DNA of 64,000 nt from Sipunculus nudus (GCA_026874595.1 CM049313.1:31368008-31432007), one strand, 5' to 3'. Numbered from the stretch's first letter, positions 46,301 to 59,255 are shown. The notes: generated by a model from the sequence alone, not told the origin. Translations and numbers: made by a program.

Positions 46301-49300
46301 GGAAGAAAAGAGGATACCTTGCTGTAGACATTCATCAGACAAGGAGGAACAGAGGATGTAGACTTTCTTCAGACAAGGAGGAACAGAGGAGACCTGGCTG
46401 TAGACATTCATCGGGCAAGGAGGAACAGAGGACACCTGGCTGTAGACATTCAGCAAAGAAAGAACAGAGGATACCTGGCTGTATACATTCAGCAGAGAAG
46501 GAGAAAGAGAGGATACCTGGCTGTAGACATTCAGCAGAGAAGGAGAAGAGAGGATACCTGGCTGTAGACATTCATCGGGCAAGGAGGAACAGAGGATACC
46601 TGGCTGTAGACATTCAACAAACAAGGAGGAACAGAGGAAACCTGGCTGTAGACATTCAGCAGAGAAGGAAAAACAGAGGATACCTGGCAGTAGACATTCA
46701 GCAAAGAAGGAGAACAGAGTATACCTGTTGTAGACATTCATCAGACAAGGAGGAACAGAGGATACCTGGCTGTAGACATTCAGCAGACAAGGAGGAACAG
46801 AGGATACCTGGCTGTAGACATTCATCAGACAAGGAGGAACAGAGGATACCTGGCTGTAGACATTCAGCAGAAGGAGGAACAGAGGATACCGTGCTGTAGA
46901 CATTCAGCAGAGAAAGAGAACAGAGGATACCTGGCTGTAGACATTCAGTAGAGAAGGTGGAACAGAGGATACCAGGCTGTAGACATTCAGCAGAGAAGGA
47001 GAACAGAGGATACCTGGCTGTAGCCATTCATCAGACAAGGAGGAACAGAGAATACCCGGCTGCAGACATTCATCAGACAAAGAGGAAAAGAGGATGTAGA
47101 CATTCTTCAGACAAGGAAGAAAAGAGGATACCTTGCTGTAGACATTCATCAGACAAGGAGGAACAGAGGATGTAGTAATTCTTCAGACAAGGAGGAACAG
47201 AGGATACCTGGCTGTAGACATTCATCGGGCAAGGAGGAACAGAGGATACCTGGCTGTAGACATTCAGCAAAGAAAGAGAACAGATGATACCTGGCTGTAG
47301 ACATTCAGCAGAGAAGGAGAAACAGAGGATACCTGGCTGTAGACATTCAGCAGAGATGGAGAACAGAGGATACCTGGCTGTAGACATTCATCAGACAAGG
47401 AGGAACAGAGGATACCTGGCTGTAGACATTCAGCAAAGAAAGAGAACAGAGGATACCTGGTGTAGACATTCATCAGACAAGGAGAAACAGAGGATACCTG
47501 GCTGTAGACATTCAGCAGAGAAGGAGAACAGAGGATACCTGGCTGTAGCCATTCATCAGAAAAAGAGGAAAAGAGGATGTAGACATTCTTCAGACAAGGA
47601 AGAAAAGAGGATACCTTGCTGTAGACATTCATCAGACAAGGAGGAACAGAGGATGTAGACATTCTTCAGACAAGGAGGAACAGAGGATACCTGGCTGTAG
47701 ACATTCATCGGGCAAGGAGGAACAGAGGACACCTGGCTGTAGACATTCAGCAAAGAAAGAACAGAGGATACCTGGCTGTAGACATTCAGCAGAGAAGGAG
47801 AAAGAGAGGATACCTGGCTGTAGACATTCAGCAGAGAAGGAGAACAGAGGAAACCTGGCTGTAGACATTCATCAGACAAGGAGGAACAGAGGATACCTGG
47901 CTGTAGACATTCAGCAGAGAAGGAGGAACAGAGGATACCTGGCTGTAGGCATTCATGAGACAAGGAGGAACAGAGAATACCTGGCTGTAGACATTCAACA
48001 AACAAGGAGAAACAGAGGAAACCTGGCTGTAGACATTCAGCAGAGAAGGAAAAACAGAGGATACCTGGCAGTAGACATTCAGCAAAGAAGGAGAACAGAG
48101 GATACCTGGTGTAGACATTCATCAGACAAGGAGGAACAGAGGATACCTGGCTGTAGACATTCAGCAGACAAGGAGGAACAGAGGATACCTGGCTGTAGAC
48201 ATTCATCAGACAAGGAGGAACAGAGGATACCTGGCTGTAGCCATTCATCAGACAAGGAGGAACAGAGGATACCCAGCTGTAGACATTCATCAGACAAAGA
48301 GAAAAAGAGGATGTAGACATTCTTCAGACAAGGAAGAAAAGAGGATACCTTGCTGTAGACATTCATCAGACAAGGAGGAACAGAGGATGTAGACTTTCTT
48401 CAGACAAGGAGGAACAGAGGATACCTGGCTGTAGACATTCATCGGGCAAGGAGGAACAGCGGACACCTGGCTGTAGACATTCAGCAAAGAAAGAACAGAG
48501 GATACCTGGCTGTAGAATACAGCAGAGAAGGAGAAAGAGAGGATACCTGGCTGTAGACATTCAGCAGAGAAGGAGAACAGAGGATACCTGGTGTAGACAT
48601 TCATCAGACAACGAAGAACAGAGAATACCTGGCTGTAGCCATTCATCAGAAAAAGAGGAAAAGAGGATGTAGACATTCTTCAGACAAGGAAGAAAAGAGG
48701 ATACCTTGCTGTAGACATTCATCAGACAAGGAGGAACAGAGGATGTAGACTTTCTTCAGACAAGGAGGAACAGAGGATACCTGGCTGTAGACATTCATCG
48801 GGCAAGGAGCAACAGAGGACACCTGGCTGTAGACATTCAGCAAAGAAAGAACAGAGGATACCTGGCTGTAGACATTCAGCAGAGAAGGAGAAAGAGAGGA
48901 TACCTGGCTGTAGACATTCAGCAGAGAAGGAGAACAGAGGATACCTGGCTGTAGACATTCATCAGACAAGGAGGAACAGAGGATACCTGGCTGTAGACAT
49001 TCAGCAGAGAAGGAGGAACAGAGGATACCTGGCTGTAGGCATTCATGAGACAAGGAGGAACAGAGGATACCTGGCTGTAGACATTCAACAAACAAGGAGG
49101 AACAGAGGAAACCTGGCTGTAGACATTCAGCAGAGAAGGAAAAACAGAGGATACCTGGCAGTAGACATTCAGCAAAGAAGGAGAACAGAGGATACCTGGC
49201 TGTAGACATTCAACAGAGAAGGAGGAACAGATGATACCTGGCTGTAGACATTCAGCAGAGAAGGAGAACAGAGGGTACCTGGCTGTAGAAATTCAGCAGA

Positions 49301-52300
49301 CAAGGAGGAACAGAGGATACCTGGCTGTAGACATTCAACAGACAAGGAGGAACAGAGGATACCTGGCTGTAGACATTCAACAGAGAAGGAGGAACAGATG
49401 ATACCTGGCTGTAGACATTCAGCAGAGATGGAGAACAGAGGGTACCTGGCTGTAGAAATTCAGCAGAGAAGGAGGAACAGAGGATACCTGGCTGTAGACA
49501 TTCAACAAACAAGGAGAAACAGAGGAAACCTGGCTGTAGACATTCAGCAGAGAAGGAAAAACAGAGGATACCTGGCAGTAGACATTCAGCAAAGAAGGAG
49601 AACAGAGGATACCTGGTGTAGACATTCATCAGACAAGGAGGAACAGAGGATACCTGGCTGTAGACATTCAGCAGACAAGGAGAAACAGAGGAAACCTGGC
49701 TGTAGACATTCAGCAGAGAAGGAAAAACAGAGGATACCTGGCAGTAGACATTCAGCAAAGAAGGAGAACAGAGGATACCTGGTGTAGACATTCATCAGAC
49801 AAGGAGGAACAGAGGATACCTGGCTGTAGACATTCAGCAGACAAGGAGGAACAGAGGATACCTGGCTGTAGACATTCATCAGACAAGGAGGAACAGAGGA
49901 TACCTGGCTGTAGCCATTCATCAGACAAGGAGGAACAGAGGATACCCAGCTGTAGACATTCATCAGACAAAGAGAAAAAGAGGATGTAGACATTCTTCAG
50001 ACAAGGAAGAAAAGAGGATACCTTGCTGTAGACATTCATCAGACAAGGAGGAACAGAGGATGTAGACTTTCTTCAGACAAGGAGGAACAGAGGATACCTG
50101 GCTGTAGACATTCATCGGGCAAGGAGGAACAGCGGACACCTGGCTGTAGACATTCAGCAAAGAAAGAACAGAGGATACCTGGCTGTAGAATACAGCAGAG
50201 AAGGAGAAAGAGAGGATACCTGGCTGTAGACATTCAGCAGAGAAGGAGAACAGAGGATACCTGGTGTAGACATTCATCAGACAACGAAGAACAGAGAATA
50301 CCTGGCTGTAGCCATTCATCAGAAAAAGAGGAAAAGAGGATGTAGACATTCTTCAGATAAGGAAGAAAAGAGGATACCTTGCTGTAGACATTCATCAGAC
50401 AAGGAGGAACAGAGGATGTAGACTTTCTTCAGACAAGGAGGAACAGAGGATACCTGGCTGTAGACATTCATCGGGCAAGGAGGAACAGAGGACACCTGGC
50501 TGTAGACATTCAGCAAAGAAAGAACAGAGGATACCTGGCTGTAGACATTCAGCAGAGAAGGAGAAAGAGAGGATACCTGGCTGTAGACATTCAGCAGAGA
50601 AGGAGAACAGAGGATACCTGGCTGTAGACATTCATCAGACAAGGAGGAACAGAGGATACCTGGCTGTAGACATTCAGCAGAGAAGGAGGAACAGAGGATA
50701 CCTGGCTGTAGGCATTCATGAGACAAGGAGGAACAGAGGATACCTGGCTGTAGACATTCAACAAACAAGGAGGAACAGAGGAAACCTGGCTGTAGACATT
50801 CAGCAGAGAAGGAAAAACAGAGGATACCTGGCAGTAGACATTCAGCAAAGAAGGAGAACAGAGGATACCTGGCTGTAGACATTCAACAGAGAAGGAGGAA
50901 CAGATGATACCTGGCTGTAGACATTCAGCAGAGAAGGAGAACAGAGGGTACCTGGCTGTAGAAATTCAGCAGACAAGGAGGAACAGAGGATACCTGGCTG
51001 TAGACATTCAACAGACAAGGAGGAACAGAGGATACCTGGCTGTAGACATTCAACAGAGAAGGAGGAACAGATGATACCTGGCTGTAGACATTCAGCAGAG
51101 ATGGAGAACAGAGGGTACCTGGCTGTAGAAATTCAGCAGAGAAGGAGGAACAGAGGATACCTGGCTGTAGACATTCAGCAGAGATGGAGAACAGAGGGTA
51201 CCTGGCTGTAGACATTCAGCAGAGATGGAGGACAGAGGGTACCTGGCTGTAGAAATTCAGCAGAGAAGGAGGAACAGAGGATACCTGGCTGTAGACATTC
51301 AACAGACAAGGAGGAACAGAGGATACATGGCTGTAGACATTCAACAGACAAGGAGGAACAGAGGGTACCTGGCTGTAGACATTCAGCAAAGAAGGAGAAC
51401 AGAGGGTACCTGGCTGTAGACATTCAGCAGAGATGGAGAACAGAGGGTACCTGGCTGTAGACATTCAGCAGAGAAGGAGGAACAGAGGATACATGGCTGT
51501 AGACATTAATCGGACAAGGAGGAACAGAGTATACCTAGCTGTAGACATTCAACAGACAAGGAGGAACAGATGATACCTGGCTGTAGACATTCAGCAAAGA
51601 AGGAGAACAGAGGGTACCTGGCTGTAGACATTCAGCAGAGATGGAGAACAGAGGGTACCTGGCTGTAGACATTCAGCAGAGAAGGAGGAACAGAGGATAC
51701 ATGGCTGTAGACATTAATCGGACAAGGAGGAACAGAGGATACCTAGCTGTAGACATTCAACAGACAAGGAGGAACAGATGATACCTGGCTGTAGACATTC
51801 AGCAAAGAAGGAGAACAGAGGGTACCTGGCTGTAGACATTCAGCAGAGATGGAGAACAGAGGGTACCTGGCTGTAGACATTCAGCAGAGAAGGAGGAACA
51901 GAGGATACATGGCTGTAGACATTAATCGGACAAGGAGGAACAGAGGATACCTAGCTGTAGACATTCAACAGACAAGGAGGAACAGATGATACCTGGCTGT
52001 AGACATTCAGCAAAGAAGGAGAACAGAGGGTACCTGGCTGTAGACATTCAGGAGAGATGGAGAACAGAGGGTACCTGGCTGTAGAAATTCAGCAGACAAG
52101 GAGGAACAGAGGATACCTGGCTGTAGACATTCAACAGACAAGGAGGAACAGAGGATACCTGGCTGTAGCCATTCAACAGACAAGGAGGAACAGAGGATAC
52201 CTGGCTGTAGAAATTCATCAGACAAGGAGGAACAGAGGATACCTGGCTGTAGACATTCATCGGACAAGGAGGAACAGAGGATACCTGGCTGTAGACATTG

Positions 52301-52410
52301 AGCAGAGAAGGAGGAACAGAGGATACCAGCTGTAGATATTCAACAGACAAGGAGTAACAGAGGATACCTGGCTGTAGACATTCATGAGACAAGGAGGAAC
52401 AGAGGATACC
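43353..52410 (-). repeat. 9-kb 42-bp minisatellite in an intron of the IgLON-like gene
   Basis: About 215 direct copies of a 42-bp unit, with plus-strand landmarks GACATTCATCAGACAAGGAG, GAACAGAGGATACC and TGGCTGTA. Shorter units lose 3 to 12 bases. Because 42 is a multiple of three and few units contain stops, long frames open on both strands (up to 379 codons at 43434..44573, minus) with 14-residue periods such as SDECLQPGILCSSL; these are by-products. Higher-order repetition is clear. Blocks recur at 636 bp (45184 and 45820), 1297 bp (46335 and 47632), 1673 bp (48079 and 49752; 48290 and 49963; 48646 and 50319), and a 208-bp unit repeats three times (51483, 51691, 51899). The plus strand is purine-rich, so the gene's sense strand is pyrimidine-rich. 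Confidence 0.97.
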
Positions 52411-52420
52411 TCATCACCCA

Positions 52421-53200
52421 AGCTGTTCCTCCGTCCGTCCGTCTGGCGTCCATTAACTTTTACCTTGTGAGCGGGATATCTCGAAAAGGATTCACCATAG
52501 AAATTTTAGTTCTTTGGTAAAGTTCCAGTCGACAAAATCTTGGGCAAGTTGGAAGATGTGTGACCTTGACCTATTTTTCTTCTTTTTAGATCTGATTATA
52601 GAAAAACACTTAGAAGCTCATTTTTAGGAACCATTGGGTGGATTTTCACAAAACTTACTATGGTCATTGGGACTGATGGTCTGTACTTGCTGCACATGTT
52701 TGGTTGCGCCATCTACAATTTCTGATTATTAACAAATTTTTATCGGATTTTTCAACTATGGCCTTGTGAGTGGGATATCTCTAAAAGGATTCACCATAGG
52801 AATTTTATTTCTTCGGTGAAGATGTATATCGACAAAATCTTGGTCAAGTTCAAAGATGGGTGACCTTGACTTATTTTTCTACGTTTTAGAGGTGATTATA
52901 GAAAAACACTTAGAAGCTTAATTCTCGAAACCATTGGGTGGATTTTCACAAAACTTACTATATGATCATTGGGACTGATGGTCTGTACCTGCTGCATAAG
53001 TTTGGGGGTGCCACCCACAATTTCTGATATTTAATAATTTTTTATCGGATTTTACAACTTTGGCCTTGTGAGCAGGATATATATCTTCTAAAAGCATTTG
53101 GTGGATTGTCATGAAACATGGTACATAGCTCTCCATTTTAAATTTATAAGTGTGACATGTACAGATATACATCCATGAGAGTACAAATATTTGTACTTGT
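52421..53200 (+). repeat. ~298-bp diverged tandem units following the minisatellite
   Basis: Three starts are visible near 52459, 52757 and 53055, each with CTTGTGAG(C/T)GGGATATCT-like text. The first two share AAAAGGATTCACCATAG, GACAAAATCTTGG, GATTATAGAAAAACACTTAG and CATTGGGACTGATGGTCTGT. A CCGTCCGTCCGTCTGGCG lead-in lies immediately after the last minisatellite unit. The style resembles cores of other elements in the window. No gene. Confidence 0.72.
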
Positions 53201-53915
53201 TACTGTTACCACCTATAGACACTCTTCTTTTGGCTGAGGGCTTTTGTCAACTTCTGCTGATATTCTAGTTACACTTGAAAGTGAATGTGTTGCTCAGTTT
53301 GGTGCAGAAGAGTGAAATGCAAAGGTAAAAATAAATATATTGTGATGTACATTTTCCATGAGAAAATGAATACCTTTGGTCACAAGGTCTTTATCATTAT
53401 TTTTTCAACCTAGAAAATATATTTTTTAAATTTACCTAAGAATGGAAATAACAGACCAGTAATATTATTAGGTTAGTTTTATTTTTTTTAAAACTGTAAC
53501 CAGCTAACATTTCAGGTAACATCTGTGAAGTCCATCCTTACAGGTGGTATAAATTGGTTTTTCTCAGTAAATACTGGCTTGTGCATCTACTTATGTGACC
53601 AGTCATTTTTTAATATTTATATAAGACTTAAGTCTAATTTCCTACTAGAATAAACCATCCACTCACATAAATACAGGCAGTTCACTTGAAAGGCCTCCTG
53701 TGAAAGTATCAAATATTGTCAGCTAAACCTGTTACTCTCATTCAGGCTTTAATAACGCTTAAGATGGAATATGACTTTGTATTTGTGTAACTCTAAGCTA
53801 ATAATGGTAATGGTGTAGAATATTAATGCAAAAACATGTAATGTTCCTTCTTAGGACCACATGTTTGTTCAAACAAATAATTGTGACTTGCATGGATTTA
53901 TCCTGACCCTCTTAC
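53201..53915. other. Intron immediately downstream of the Ig exon
   Basis: AT-rich intron. The donor just after the Ig exon reads GTAAGAGGGT on the minus strand (53915 downward). No other signal is supported. Confidence 0.6.
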
Positions 53916-54203
53916 CTAAAAGTTCCATATATTTAGAATTCTTTCCCAATGTATTGGATGCAGAACATGTGTACCAGCCAAAATCTGCTGCAGTAAGGTC
54001 TGTGATCTCCAGACTAAGGCTGATTGTTTTCCTGTTGTCATTGATTAGAACAAGACGATGGTTTTCTGTATTGTGTAATGACTGGCCATTCTTCTCCCAG
54101 TAAACCTGAGCTAATGGGTAAGCTGAAACCTCGCACATAAGCACTGTACTCTTCCCAACTTGTTGGTACAATTTAGCATTTGTTAACATGACTTCTGGTG
54201 GAT
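53916..54203 (-). CDS. IgLON/lachesin-like adhesion protein, last Ig domain exon
   Basis: One exon encodes one Ig (I-set/C2-like) domain, extracellular, of the kind that mediates adhesion between cells or axons. On the minus strand it follows TGGTTTCTTTTCAG and ends ...CTTTTAG before GTAAGAG. It is 288 bp and phase 1 at both ends, as is usual for Ig-domain exons. The first full codons read PPEV, and the domain has Cys23, Trp35 and Asp73-Phe-Gly75-Trp-Tyr77-Thr-Cys79 (numbering from the first full codon). Those two cysteines should form the fold's disulfide, and ASNTLG after Cys79 is typical of the third Ig domain of IgLON/lachesin/neurotrimin proteins. I see no N-x-S/T sequon. It joins in phase to the stalk exon 12.6 kb away. 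Earlier exons are not found before 64000. Other Ig adhesion families (for example DPR-, DIP- or Klingon-like) are possible. Confidence 0.92.
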
Positions 54204-54723
54204 CTGAAAAGAAACCAAAGAATCATAACTATCTCGTGGTTATTATTTTCTTACAAGATATTTAGTTACTGTTTGTGATCAGTGCAGTTGAGTATCTGCC
54301 ACTGAATAAAATGGAATCATTACTGCATTATAACTGTTGACAAACCCAGCTTTGTGGGCAGTATGAGAATATTGCACTGGTGAGATCTTTAAGAAGGGGG
54401 GTTCTTGACCACCACCAATGATACCAACAAAGGTGTGAAATTATATATAAAAAATAGTTGTAGAAAATATCAGAAAAGTTTTTATTAACCCTGCTTGGTC
54501 CCTGGCCTTTGGCCATTTGCACATGTAGTTTTCTGAATTGTCCCACTCTTAACTTACATAATTATAAAAAGTGCAATTTATGTAATAATGTCAGTATTTT
54601 TCCAAGATTGGTTGAACATCAATTACAATCAGAATTGAAAAACCTTTTATGGTTGGGTAGTAGCAGTCAGTTTCAAAAAGCATGTTCCACTTGTTGTGCA
54701 GTAAAATAATGGCTTTGTTGCAT
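54204..54723. other. Intron upstream of the Ig exon
   Basis: Apart from the pyrimidine-rich acceptor tract just above 54203, nothing beyond short frames is seen. The next repeat element starts at about 54724. Confidence 0.55.
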
Positions 54724-57700
54724 TTTTAGCTCAGCTGACTATAAGTCATCTGAGCTATAGTCGTGGTCCATTGTCCATCGTCCGTCCGTCTGTCTACCCG
54801 TCCGTCCGTCCGTCTGTAGATGTGGCACGTTTTGAAACCGTAAGACCTAGGAATCCAAAATTTGGCATAGTGTTAGATGTCCCCAAGATCTCCTACCAAG
54901 CCGAAAACTGGGTCTTTGCGACTTTGTTCCTTAAAGAAATTAAGTAAAAACCAAAAATTTTTATTAAAAACCTATTTTCACACTTCAGGACTGTCTAATA
55001 TCAAAACCACTCATCTGTTGTTCCTCATATTTACCACAAATAATTCTCTATATAGTTCCTATGTACATGCCAGAAATTAGGTCTGTATTTTATAATTTAA
55101 AAAAGGTATGGGCCCAAACATAATGCATTTTGTAAAAAATTAGGAAAGAAATTTGATCACTTAACACAAAACTTGTTAAAGCTAAGCACTTTTTTTCCAG
55201 TAATATAACTTTTATTAATCAAAATCAAATTGTATACCCAAAATTAGAACAAAATCTTTAAAATTTTTTAAAATATTAGCAAAAATAAAAAAAATTGGTA
55301 ACTTAAATTTTGCCCAACTTTGACCATGGCATGTTTTTTTCCTGTAACTGCTATGGATTTAATTTTCAAAGCATGTTTTTGTTAGCATTTCAACTGTTAA
55401 CATAGAAAAATTTGAAACCAGTTGATCAAAAACTGTAGATTTTATTCAAGTTTTCAAGCATCATGTCACATATTGTTTACATCAAGCTAGTGTTATGCAG
55501 TTTGCTAGAGCTCAGCTCCCCAGCTTCAGCTCTAAGTTCCTTAAATTTGGCATACAGTTAGATGGCTCCAAAATTCCCTACCATGCCAAGAATTTGGTCA
55601 CTAGGACTTAATTCCTTTGAGATATTAATGAAAAACTTCATTTTTCCATTAAAAACCCATTGTTACACTTCAGGACTGCCTAATATTAAAACTACTGATC
55701 TGACTTTGATAATATATAATATACATATTTTTCTATACATTCGCTATGCACATGCCAGAAATGATGTCAGTATTGCGTAATTGTGTTAAGTTATTGGCCC
55801 AAACATAATGGACTTTGTAAAAAATCAGGAAAAATATTTACTCACATTACATGAAAATTATTGAAGCTAGAGAATTTTTTTCAAGTATATAACTTTGTTT
55901 AATTAAGATTCAATTGTATACTCAAAATTAGATCTGTATTTTGTAAATTTTATAAGTTACTAGCATAAACATAAAATCAGTATCTTAAATTTTTCCCAAC
56001 TTTGACCAAGGCATGTTTTTTTCCTGTGAGTACTGTTGATTTAATTTTCACAGCAAGTAAACATAAGTATTTAATTTGTTTAAATCTGAAATTTGAAAAT
56101 AAAAGGTTGAAAATTAGGCTAGTTATTGAATTTTATCTTGAGGCTCTATTGCAGTCACTTGCTTTGTTCCAGATGCAGGTAGGCTACTCCAGGTCACTGG
56201 AAGTCAGCTATGCCAGGGTTCCTGGTTTGTTACAGTCACTGGGGGAGATCCCCTGCTGTGACAGGTGTATACAATTGTTCTCATATCACACCCCCCCCCC
56301 CCCAAATGAATATATAAATATACATTTGTATGCATGATGTGGTGTTATATGACAAGATTGAGATTTATGATGATGCAATTTAGAATTATGAATCAATGTT
56401 TATATTCAGAAATATATGTTATATTGGAAATGTATACAAATTAAACTTAAAATAAAAAAAATGAGGATCTAATACAAACATGTGTTTATTATTTTCGAGC
56501 CTCAGCAGAATTGGAGATCAGGCTTTGTTTGCCCTGAATGTATATGCAAAAGTGTTGTTAATCCCACCATCCTATTTAAAGTCTGAAATTTGAAAGCAAC
56601 TTATGTATTCAGATGTGTAATATTGCAGATGAAAAACTTTAAAATATTAAAAATATATTTTCAGCTTTGTTTGTCTAACAGTCTTTCTGTCCTTTTTAAA
56701 TATTATGTAATTTTGAATGAACTATTTAATCCTGTAAGTATTGTTGAATTAAGTGGAAATCCTATATGTATATACACGATATTAATACAGAGATGTTGTA
56801 ACTCCCATCATTCCAGCCCCCCCCCCCCCCCCCCCCCACCACCACCAAGTCCTTGCATCTGGGGACATCAGTTATATTTCAAATGTATACATTTTATAAA
56901 ATAAAAAATACATATATTTAATAATATATATTATGTAAAATAGATCCAATTGAGCAAATTGTCAACAATTTATCTAAAAGCCAGCCAATGATCATGGTAA
57001 TAATATATACATCTTATGCTCACATGCTTTAATTTTGACATTAGAGAATGCATGGTTTGGTCACAAAATATTATTTGCAACAATTTCTTACTCATCAATA
57101 CAAACCAATCATGTCAACCAGCCATGGCATATATTACCTTTTCCTCTTAGACTTGATCTCCATTTGATATTATTTTCGATTTTTACCTTCAAGTCAACTT
57201 CATCTGAGCACAGTGACCCGTATTTATAGCACCATGTCTTGAATGTTTACATCAAGTCATTGGTTAACAGTGTTCTAGGCTGTTACATAACACCTTCACT
57301 CCTTGCCTACTGCTTCTGTGAGTGTCTGGGTCAGGCTGGGTCAGGCAGTAATTACCAGAGAGCCTTTCTCCTCTCTCTCTTTCCCTTTCTCTCTTTCTCT
57401 GGCAGTCTAGCTCTCTTTCTCTCTCTATTTCTCTCTCTCATCCCTATGCCTCCCTTCCTCCCTCCACTCTATTCTGTTGACATGTACTATAAACCTGATT
57501 TATTAGATATATATGTTGATGCAATTAAGAAATGTGAATCAACTGAAATATTCACATATATATGTTATACACTAAATGTATAGTTACATTTTCAAACCTG
57601 GAAAAAAAATGATGTTATAAAAAAAGGAATTTTTGTAAAAATTGTTCATAATTTCCTGGCTCAGAAGAATGGGAATTAAAATGATTTGCTTTGTTTCTCC

Positions 57701-58927
57701 AGCTTTCTGCCTGTTTTAAATATTTAATAATTATGAATAAACTTTTTTTCCTGTAAGCACTAATTAATTAAATTTCATATCCTGTATGTATATGCAAGGG
57801 TATTGTAACTCCCACAATCCCCTTCCCCCACCCCACTAAGTCCTTGCTTCTTGGCACTGTGAACAATAGTTCTATTGCTATAGCATAAAATTTAATACTG
57901 ATTTGAAGAAAATATATACAGAGAGACAGAGGTGTTGTAACTCCCATCATAAGCCCCCCCCCCCCCCCCATCAAGTCCTTCCACCTGTAGCAACTGTATA
58001 CATATCATAAAATAGAAAAAAAAGTTTATTAAAAAAATTGGGTCTCATTAGACAAATGTGTAAAATGTTGAACTGTCAACAGCCTGTCAGAAAGGTATCC
58101 AATGGAAACGCATGGTCAGATCTTAAAATATTATTTGCGACAATTTCTTCAATCATATCAACTAACCATGGCCTAGATTACCTCTTTCTCTCAGACTTTA
58201 TCTACATTTCATAATATTTTAGATTTTAACCTTCAAGGGTTTTAAGTACTGTTGAATGCTCCGTCTCTCTATCTCCTTTTCTCTCTACATCCAACCCTCC
58301 TTGCTGCCCACACTGTTTCCTTCTCCGAACCCCATCCCAATGTCAGCCTCAGTAAACGAGAACAAGATGAATCAGATATATTCATATTTATATATATTGT
58401 ATAACTATTTGTTACCTATGTACATGCCAGAAATTATGTCAGTATTGTGTAATATGTAGATGTGGTGGGCATCAATATAATGTACCTTGTCAAGACCTAA
58501 GAGATATCATGTCATCCAGTCACAATTCGTAAATCCCCTCTTCAGCATAGTTAATCATAACATTATATCTGTAAAATTGAAATCTTGTGGACTTCCATAC
58601 ACTATAGATCCTTCAACAAATAGCCTTACCATCATTCTACCACTGCTTAGTGTACTGTCACTGCATTCATATTTGCTCAAATATATCTCTATTTTCAACA
58701 GCTCCCATATAAATAAAATATAAACCACTATATTTACTCCATATTAATCCATCAGTCAGGTTATTTCATACATCATTTTCTCACATATTACATTATATTC
58801 CTTTATAATAGCCTAACATGTCCATGATATTCATAAGGTTTGTCGACTACATATAGTATCACAATGGTGATACATTTATAGTCCAATCATGATCAGCTGA
58901 GCGCAGTGACCCATGGGTCCCTTGTTT
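54724..58927 (+). mobile_element. Family B Helentron-like composite, both ends, in an intron
   Basis: It starts TTTTAGCTCAGCTGACTATA with TCATCTGAGCTATAG following, and ends GATCAGCTGAGCGCAGTGAC, palindrome GACCCATGGGTC (58908..58919), CCTTGTTT. The arm GCTCAGCTGA is terminal on the left and subterminal on the right. A decayed internal 3' end near 57200 (CTGAGCACAGTGACCCG) shows that more than one copy is joined. Poly(C) tracts occur at about 56290, 56818 and 57955. CT-rich microsatellites are at 57361..57470 and 58256..58300. Direct copies of one module occur at about 54840 and 55530 (AAATTTGGCATA, TTAGATG). It runs antisense to the host gene. No gene of its own. Confidence 0.55.
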
Positions 58928-59255
58928 AATCACCATGTGGTAATATATGGCTCAAAAGTGTTCACTTTTGTGGCACTTCATTTTTATCATAAAAAGCCAG
59001 AATATGGCATCCTTGACTTTCATGAAGAGGAGAGAAGGGTGAAGAGAGAAGGGGAGAAGGGTTCCTCTAAACCCTTGTTTATATCAGTATCTTTGCGACC
59101 AACCATTTCTGCCAGGTTTGGCTTGGCCAGTGACCTTATTTAAATAAAAACTCGAGCAATAAGGTTATTTTTTAGATTACTTGAATTTTCATGCTACCTG
59201 TCAAAACATTGGCACTGACACAAATCATAATGTACACAGCATTTGAAGAGATCTA

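Noticed and set aside
43381-52400. Many long open frames on both strands (up to 379 codons) with a 14-residue period, which could be read as a repetitive secreted or silk-like protein gene.
   Set aside because: They are open in several frames on both strands because the DNA unit is 42 bp. Cys/Ser/Leu, Arg/Asn and Ser/Val versions arise from the same DNA. There is no signal peptide, frames break at unit-length changes, and the array lies between two exons that join in phase.
43353-52410. Regularly spaced repeats resembling a CRISPR array.
   Set aside because: The repeats are contiguous with no unique spacers, and the genome is eukaryotic.
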